The notes below the pieces were generated by a model. The model was not told where the DNA came from. It was given only the letters and a program-made list of their open reading frames with translations, and ran no database searches. 64,000 bases of DNA from Bacteroidales bacterium UBA3653 (GTDB lineage Bacteria; Bacteroidota; Bacteroidia; Bacteroidales; Paludibacteraceae). The stretch covers positions 35,441 through 99,440 of the forward strand of contig DFKE01000007.1 of NCBI GenBank assembly GCA_002373505.1, written 5' to 3'. Of this stretch, positions 60,001 through 64,000 are shown one piece after another. Within the stretch, counting starts at the first letter, position 1; each line of letters opens with the position of its first letter. Made by a program: the position numbers and the translations under genes.

Positions 60001-60417
60001 CAGGCAGGACAGGTAAGTTATCTGATGGAGGCGCTGCCGGACGGTCCGCACAGCCTCACTTTCCGGGCATGGGATCTGCTGAACAACAGTACGACACAGA
60101 GCCTGAACTTCATCGTCCAGGCAGGTATCGATCCGTCGATATACTCTGTAACAACCTATCCGAACCCTATTCGTGCTGCCGGCGTACTTACACTGGCTGT
60201 CAACTACGACCAGCCGGACGAACTGCTGCAGACCGAGATATACCTGTTCGACATCAACGGACAAATGGTGTATAGCCATAAACAGGACAACCCCGATGCT
60301 GTAGCAATCAATCTGCCTTCCCTCGGTTTAAAACCGGGCATATATGTATATCAAGTTAAAATCAAATCCTCATCCGGCAAGTATAGTACCACTGCCGGGA
60401 AAATAATTATTTTATAG
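57052..60417 (+). CDS. porU: Type IX secretion system sortase PorU
   Basis: From MRKLITILLTLLCLPLTAG (57052) the protein is 1121 residues with a signal peptide; a longer frame from 56839 runs through the preceding gene and is rejected. It has a C25 gingipain-like domain with His639 (FDYSGHGGYNA) and Cys672 (FYTCNFSQ), matching the sortase nucleophile region, and a C-terminal T9SS-like domain (TYPNPIRAAGVLTLAVNYD to GKIIIL). PorU cleaves the sorting tails of cargo at the surface and attaches the cargo to A-LPS-type glycolipid. The PL9 lyase and the endonuclease here are likely substrates. A repeat insertion PSAISHQQSAIS (57441-57487) lies near residue 140. Confidence 0.95.
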   Translation: MRKLITILLTLLCLPLTAGVHSYTGRSVLADGHWVKIRVSESGVCRMSFDELRKAGIDPAQVQVYGYGGAQKAQNFTLPNIDDLPSVPVYKGEDFILFYVQGPISWQYNGSRFVHTRNTYSNYGYYFLTDSREPSAISHQQSAISGTPTDVTTYSLYQVINNDSVNLIDRSGVSGAGRTFYGEQFLVNRPRTFFFNTPNATANGGSTVFIDLAANAPTVSQFTATINGTTTKSVSISSIPDHYTFGRAGTISATCPSAAGRQQVQLQLQCGTASALGWLNYIEITTVSDLVMTGDYMPVRTTKNYKSATPVRFHLSNATADIHIWDVTDLSAIHEVEYTLSGSEAVWTGTQADGIHEYIAFNPNGSRFVKAETVGDISNQDLHALSDIDYVIICPEGYEDVSTDLARAHEEKESITWAVVTDQQVYNEFSSGTPDASAYRWLMKMLYDRAKSGMGQKPRWLLLMGHGSFDNRDLLRNTSGSKLLLTYQAENSLNEVNAYATDDYFGWLDDNDCIDSYGNWNASQGKMDIGVGRLPFDSHAEARTTVDKLIRYIRNEQTGKWKNRLVYLADDGENGMHTSTAEESAERVRRKNPDFVVHKIFLDAYPQEVNASGESYPLAQNRVLNILREGALLFDYSGHGGYNAITNESILNLKNIESMSNKNQAFWMFYTCNFSQCDAGKRSAAESAVLNPKGGAIGVLSATRTVYATQNTDLNRSVCDTLFGHSDVFHYDMTIGEAVAIGKNTCKSQDENRLAYVLLGDPAMRLNYPTDYQVETTTKIDTLNALSVQHVEGRIIDEDKTLVSDFNGKVDITVYDKMQSIPTRDNDNVGGEPQVVAYNDYPNTIFSGSTEVQDGLFNYTFMVPKDIRYNYGNGRIVYYAATADSLETAEAVGHYEDFVVGGSNSIVLADTEGPRMRLYLNTPAFTDGGKTYSTPRFFAELEDEHGINTAGAGIGHDLMLIVDNDPKQIYTLNEYFTAQNNSYQAGQVSYLMEALPDGPHSLTFRAWDLLNNSTTQSLNFIVQAGIDPSIYSVTTYPNPIRAAGVLTLAVNYDQPDELLQTEIYLFDINGQMVYSHKQDNPDAVAINLPSLGLKPGIYVYQVKIKSSSGKYSTTAGKIIIL
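57441..57487 (+). repeat. In-frame CAGCCATCAGCAGTCAGCC repeat in porU
   Basis: Units of (G/A)TCAGC encode PSAISHQQSAIS. Same family as in mutY and lptD. Confidence 0.9.
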
Positions 60418-60485
60418 CCTATGAAGCATATCGCATGAATTGTAAGAAAACGAAAATTACTAACACAAACAATATACAATAAAAG

Positions 60486-61685
60486 ATGAAAAAAATTCTT
60501 ATTTCTCTCGCAGCACTGACGCTTTCCTTATCACTGAGCGCTCAGGCTGAACCGACACCGAACCCTGTTATCACTTCCATGCCGTCGCTATCTATTGCAC
60601 CGGATGCACGTGCCGCCGGTCTAGGTGACGTAGGTGTGGCTACAGAAGCGGATTTTAACTCGCAGTATTGGAACCCCGCCAAGTATGCGTACATGTACTC
60701 GAAAGGCGGTATTACTGCGAACTACACCCCGTGGTTGCGTAAACTGGTAGGTGACATTGACTTGGCTTACCTCGCCGGTTTCTATAACTTTGGCGACCTT
60801 GGCGGCGGTATTGGTGCCAGCTTCACGTATTTCTCAATGGGCGATGTAGCTCTGACCGACCTGAACGGTACCAAACTGCAGGACGTACGTCCGAACGAAT
60901 GGGCTCTGGACCTCAGTTATTTCCGCAAACTGCATGAGTATGTTTCTATGTCTGTTGCTGTTCGTTTCCTCTATTCGGACCTGAACAACGGCTACAACAG
61001 TTCTATCGGCGGCGGCACGGAAATGCACCCGGCATGGTCTATGGCAGCAGACATCGGTCTGTACTACCGCCAACCGATTGAGTTGCCGATGGGCGAGAGC
61101 CATTTCTCACTCGGTTTCACGCTGAAGAACCTCGGTGGTAAGATGAACTACGCCGACGACGGTAGCAGCAACTTCATCCCGTCCAGCATGAACATCGGTG
61201 TCGGCTACGAACTCCCGTGCGACAAGTACAACTTCCTAACCTTCAACCTGGAGGCAAACAAGATGCTCGTTCCTACCCGCCGGTCCAAATACACCGCAGG
61301 TTTCGATGCCAACGACGAAACGACCTGGCTGATGAACCAGACAGACTACTCTGCACTGAACCCTGCACGCGGATGGCTGATGTCTTTTGCTGACGCACCG
61401 ACAGGCCTGAAAGAGGAGTTTGACGAGGTTCGTTGGGGTGCCGGTATCGAGTACTCCTACAACAAGCAATTCTTTGCACGTGTAGGTTACAGCTACGAGA
61501 ACATATGGAAAGGTAACCGCAATGTGATCACCTTCGGTGCCGGATTCCACCTCTCCATCGTTTCGCTGGATGTATCGTACTGCGTAGGTCTGGCTTCGTC
61601 CAACCCGCTTGATCAGACCATGCGTTTCACGCTCGGATTTGACCTGGCAGGAATCAAAGACCTGGTGAACAACAGAAAGAAATAA
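60486..61685 (+). CDS. porV: Type IX secretion system outer-membrane protein PorV (LptO)
   Basis: The 399-residue protein has a signal peptide and an outer-membrane barrel of the PorV/FadL-like family (MPSLSIAPDARAAGLGDVGVA start; alternating strands; C-terminal TLGFDLAGI). PorV carries cargo from the SprA translocon to PorU and is the shuttle of the attachment complex. It is 68 bases after porU, and its stop shares one base with the ispF start. Length and adjacency to porU are as in Porphyromonas. Confidence 0.95.
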   Translation: MKKILISLAALTLSLSLSAQAEPTPNPVITSMPSLSIAPDARAAGLGDVGVATEADFNSQYWNPAKYAYMYSKGGITANYTPWLRKLVGDIDLAYLAGFYNFGDLGGGIGASFTYFSMGDVALTDLNGTKLQDVRPNEWALDLSYFRKLHEYVSMSVAVRFLYSDLNNGYNSSIGGGTEMHPAWSMAADIGLYYRQPIELPMGESHFSLGFTLKNLGGKMNYADDGSSNFIPSSMNIGVGYELPCDKYNFLTFNLEANKMLVPTRRSKYTAGFDANDETTWLMNQTDYSALNPARGWLMSFADAPTGLKEEFDEVRWGAGIEYSYNKQFFARVGYSYENIWKGNRNVITFGAGFHLSIVSLDVSYCVGLASSNPLDQTMRFTLGFDLAGIKDLVNNRKK

Positions 61686-62158
61686 TGTTCCGAATAGGCT
61701 TTGGATATGATGTACATCAGTTTTCCCCTAACCGCAAATTGTGGTTAGGGGGAATTGAAGTACCGTACGAGCAGGGGTTGCTCGGCCATTCGGATGCCGA
61801 TGTAGTGATTCATGCTTTATGCGACGCGCTGCTTGGCGCCGCAGCAATGCGCGACATCGGATACCATTTCCCGGACACCAAAGGCAATGAGTTCGAAGGG
61901 ATTGACTCCAAGATCCTCTTACGCCGCGTGATGGCAATGCTCCGCGAAACAGGACACGAACTCGGCAACTGCGACATCACCATCTGCGCCCAGACCCCCA
62001 AACTGAATCCGTATATTGAGGCTATGCAGGGTTGTCTGGCAGAAGTGATGGGAGTAGAGCCGAACCAAGTGAGCCTCAAGGCAACGACGACCGAACATCT
62101 GGGTTTCGTAGGCCGTAAAGAAGGAATAGCAGCATATGCAGTGGTGCTCATTATTTGA
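61685..62158 (+). CDS. ispF: 2-C-methyl-D-erythritol 2,4-cyclodiphosphate synthase
   Basis: The 157-residue enzyme has the metal-binding GFGYDVHQF, the substrate loop HSDADVVIHALCDALLGA and the C-terminal KATTTEHLGFVGRKEGI. It makes the cyclic diphosphate of the MEP isoprenoid pathway. It overlaps porV by one base. Placement after porV is conserved with Porphyromonas (from memory). Confidence 0.97.
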   Translation: MFRIGFGYDVHQFSPNRKLWLGGIEVPYEQGLLGHSDADVVIHALCDALLGAAAMRDIGYHFPDTKGNEFEGIDSKILLRRVMAMLRETGHELGNCDITICAQTPKLNPYIEAMQGCLAEVMGVEPNQVSLKATTTEHLGFVGRKEGIAAYAVVLII

Positions 62159-62170
62159 TGGTTTGAAGGT

Positions 62171-62494
62171 TTGAAAAGTTTATTTTTAACCATATCGCTC
62201 TCGTTGCTTTCCGATCTCTTCCAACTCGGAGGGACACCGCATGTCGTCTATCAAGACAGCGTTTATGAACGTGTAGTGCTGACGGATAGCACGTCATTAG
62301 AGGTCTATCGCGGGGATTCGATCCTCGTTGTCTTCACTGCCTGTGCGCCGCAGTGTTCTTCGTGCGCGCGTATATATAATAAGGAGTGGCAGCTGATTAA
62401 GACTGTCACCCCGCCCTTCACTTCCGTCTTTCCGCTTGCTACTATTGAGAATGGCAAGATTATATGGAAAGACAACGACTCTTGGGAATACTAA
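62171..62494 (+). CDS. Small exported protein with Cys cluster (DUF3256-like?)
   Basis: The 107-residue protein begins at a TTG (an in-frame stop precedes it, no ATG) with a hydrophobic N-terminus resembling a signal peptide (LFLTISLSLLSDLF). It has one Cys cluster (FTACAPQCSSCARIYN) and ends in a WKDNDSWEY strand. It may be related to Bacteroidota DUF3256 proteins, but the similarity is weak. It lies 12 bases after ispF. The short repeat GGTTTGAAGGTTTGAAAAG covers its start region. Confidence 0.55.
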   Translation: MKSLFLTISLSLLSDLFQLGGTPHVVYQDSVYERVVLTDSTSLEVYRGDSILVVFTACAPQCSSCARIYNKEWQLIKTVTPPFTSVFPLATIENGKIIWKDNDSWEY

Positions 62495-62509
62495 GAATAT
62501 TCTAAGATT

Positions 62510-62935
62510 TTAGATTTCAGAACTATAAGCTAAAGCGTATAACTTTAGCTGTTTGAGCATTGCTGCCACACCATTTGAACGCGTGGGGCTAAGGTGCTCG
62601 CGCAGACCTATACGATCAATAAAATAAAGGTCCGCCGATAATACCTCACGGGGTGTATGACCGCTCAACACATGAATGAGCAGTGCGACCATGCCTTTTA
62701 CCAACTGGGCATCCGAATCACCGTTTATAATCATCTTCCCATCTTCCATCCGGACAGTAAACCATACCGGAGACTGACATCCGTCAATCAGGTTCCGGCT
62801 GTTTTTATCGGCGTCCGGGAAAGGATGATTATTCAGTTCTTTCGCATAATCTATTATCAGCTGATAGCGGTCGATCCAGTCGTCGAATGCCTCAAACTCC
62901 TCTATTATTCCGTCTTGTAGTTCGTTGATACTCAT
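62510..62935 (-). CDS. sufE: SufE family cysteine desulfuration protein
   Basis: The 141-residue protein has the SufE fold and acceptor cysteine in LIDGCQSPVW (about Cys53), with DWIDRYQLIIDYAKEL and the C-terminal helix LTPTRSNGVAAMLKQL-like segment (LSPTRSNGVAAML). It takes sulfur from SufS for iron-sulfur cluster assembly. It overlaps aroK by four bases. Confidence 0.93.
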   Translation of the reverse strand: MSINELQDGIIEEFEAFDDWIDRYQLIIDYAKELNNHPFPDADKNSRNLIDGCQSPVWFTVRMEDGKMIINGDSDAQLVKGMVALLIHVLSGHTPREVLSADLYFIDRIGLREHLSPTRSNGVAAMLKQLKLYALAYSSEI

Positions 62936-63471
62936 CTCTTTATAAATTCATATAGTTCTTCTGCAATTCGTTCGTCGGATTGCTCGTCGCATATATCCAC
63001 ATCCAAAATGTGATTCGCTTTGGTATAGAATGGCTCACGTGCCTCGAGTTGCGGAGCGATGAAAGCCAATAATTCTTCCTCCGTGCGCCCCTGCAACACC
63101 GGTCTGTCACTGAGGTCTGTCAGGGCAAGCCTTTTCGCCAGATGCTCCGGTCTCCAGCGTATATAGATACTGGTGCCTAACTCGCGCAGACACTCCATAT
63201 TGTCCTCCCAGCACGGATAGCCGCCTCCGGTAGCATAGATGATGTTGTCAAATGGTATTTGGTCTGCCAAATCCTCAACTACATATTTCTCTTTCTTGCG
63301 GAATTCCTCTATTCCGAATGTCCGGATATAATCTGCCGTTGAGAGCCCGTGTATCTCCTTGAACGCATCGTCCAGATCGACAAAATGCCAGCCGAGTTTC
63401 TCTGCCAGCAGCCGTCCGGCAGTCGTCTTGCCGGCACCCATATATCCTACCAAATAGATGGGAAGTGTCAT
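62932..63471 (-). CDS. aroK: Shikimate kinase
   Basis: The 179-residue enzyme has the P-loop GYMGAGKTT (residues 8-16), the shikimate-binding DLDDAFKEIHG and ATGGGYPCWEDN, and the lid RPVLQG. It phosphorylates shikimate at the 3-position in aromatic amino-acid synthesis. It overlaps sufE and the ftsE-like gene by four bases each. Confidence 0.95.
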   Translation of the reverse strand: MTLPIYLVGYMGAGKTTAGRLLAEKLGWHFVDLDDAFKEIHGLSTADYIRTFGIEEFRKKEKYVVEDLADQIPFDNIIYATGGGYPCWEDNMECLRELGTSIYIRWRPEHLAKRLALTDLSDRPVLQGRTEEELLAFIAPQLEAREPFYTKANHILDVDICDEQSDERIAEELYEFIKR

Positions 63472-64000
63472 TCCTTTATCACCCCGTTATCGAAAAACAG
63501 TTTCCTGCCCGGATACGCCTCCGGCCAATGAGGGTTGTGCGTGGACATCAGCACCGTAATCCCCGCCTGCGAGATAGAATAAAGCAGATCCATGATCTCA
63601 CGGCCGGTTTCCGTATCGAGGTTTCCTGTCGGCTCGTCAGCAAGGATCATTTCCGGAGAATTAAGCAATGCTCGAGCTATCACGACACGCTGCTGTTCTC
63701 CTCCTGAAAGTTCATAAGGCTTCTTGTAAGCCTTGGTCTCCATTCCTACTTGCTCCAGCACCTCCCGCACATGATTTTTCATGAGCGTTTTGTCTTTCCA
63801 CCCCGTTGCGCGGAGAACGAAAAGCAGGTTCTCTTCCACAGACCGGTCCGTCAGCAGTTTATAATCCTGGAAAATAATACCTAACCGCCTGCGCAGGTAA
63901 GGCAGTTTGCGGCGGCGGATTTTTGTCATGTCATACTCCAGCACTTGCGCTTCGCCGGATGTCACCGGCAAGGCGCCGTATATAGTTTTCATCAACGATG
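63468..64000 (-). CDS. ftsE: FtsE-like ABC transporter ATP-binding protein (5' end outside window)
   Basis: The frame is open to the right edge, so the Walker A part is missing. Visible are the Q-loop GIIFQDYKLLTDRSV, the signature LSGGEQQR, Walker B MILADEPTGNLD and the H-loop STHNPH. The pattern matches FtsE, which with FtsX controls cell-wall hydrolases at division. Assignment to FtsE rather than another ABC ATPase is likely from sequence style but needs the missing part. Confidence 0.82.
   Translation of the reverse strand, partial: SLMKTIYGALPVTSGEAQVLEYDMTKIRRRKLPYLRRRLGIIFQDYKLLTDRSVEENLLFVLRATGWKDKTLMKNHVREVLEQVGMETKAYKKPYELSGGEQQRVVIARALLNSPEMILADEPTGNLDTETGREIMDLLYSISQAGITVLMSTHNPHWPEAYPGRKLFFDNGVIKE

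Overview
The window is chromosomal DNA of a Bacteroidales bacterium (phylum Bacteroidota), roughly 50% G+C. Three things point there. First, promoters follow the Bacteroidota consensus: a -33 TTTG, about 20 bases, then a -7 TAnnTTTG. Second, the gene content includes type IX secretion (PorU, PorV and two cargo proteins with C-terminal sorting tails), glycine-lipid acyltransferases, a Bacteroidota-type LptD, DUF4494 and DUF4105 proteins and a two-subunit methylmalonyl-CoA mutase. Third, the order FAH-like gene, porU, porV, ispF matches what I recall of Porphyromonas gingivalis. A gut or rumen relative (perhaps Paludibacteraceae-like) is plausible, but the genus cannot be read from the sequence.

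Layout. 1-8394: a plus-strand run with the end of a sugar aminotransferase, rpoN, membrane and secreted proteins, DUF4494, glsA/glsB and a YggS-HAD fusion. 8574-10802: a secreted PL9 pectate lyase with a T9SS tail. 10800-28120: an accessory zone with a wHTH gene ringed by three copies of a palindrome, a metallophosphoesterase, small unknown genes with structured leaders, an AlbA/RecG-like regulator, a complete type I restriction system (hsdR-hsdM-hsdS), a RAYT-type HUH transposase with its palindromes, and a string of small phage- or plasmid-like genes including an HNH endonuclease and a highly structured non-coding stretch. 28125-33219 (minus): the methylmalonyl-CoA mutase operon, with a displaced copy of the mutB 3' end and a GxxExxY nuclease-fold gene between mutB and mutA. 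33294-42022 (minus): secreted endonuclease I, lpdA, cysE-cysK, a C_GCAxxG_C_C protein, an acyltransferase, a YjjG-like HAD phosphatase, tRNA-Pro and a beta-CASP RNA hydrolase. 42133-45663: an S9 peptidase lipoprotein, an acyl-ACP thioesterase and an orphan C-terminal domain of B12-dependent ribonucleotide reductase. 45726-51233: RNase G, a 29-residue COX24-like ribosomal protein, HU, mutY, a DUF2520 protein and an M20 peptidase. 51594-62494: lptD, an SlyD-like isomerase, der, an FAH-like gene, porU, porV, ispF and a small exported protein. 62510-64000 (minus): sufE, aroK and an ftsE-like gene cut by the window edge.

The most unusual property is spread over the whole window. Many families of short, tandem or palindromic, near-repetitive words occur both between genes and, in frame, inside conserved genes (yggS-HAD, lpdA, mutA, the C_GCAxxG_C_C gene, the HAD phosphatase, the RNA hydrolase, the S9 peptidase, the thioesterase, mutY, the DUF2520 gene, the M20 peptidase, lptD, porU and the RAYT itself). 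They insert low-complexity peptides into otherwise normal proteins, even into the iron-sulfur loop of MutY. A second strong anomaly is the mutB 3' end. The terminal 45 codons of the intact gene are almost completely recoded relative to a protein-identical copy stranded just downstream, the pattern left by an element that integrates into a gene and restores its end.
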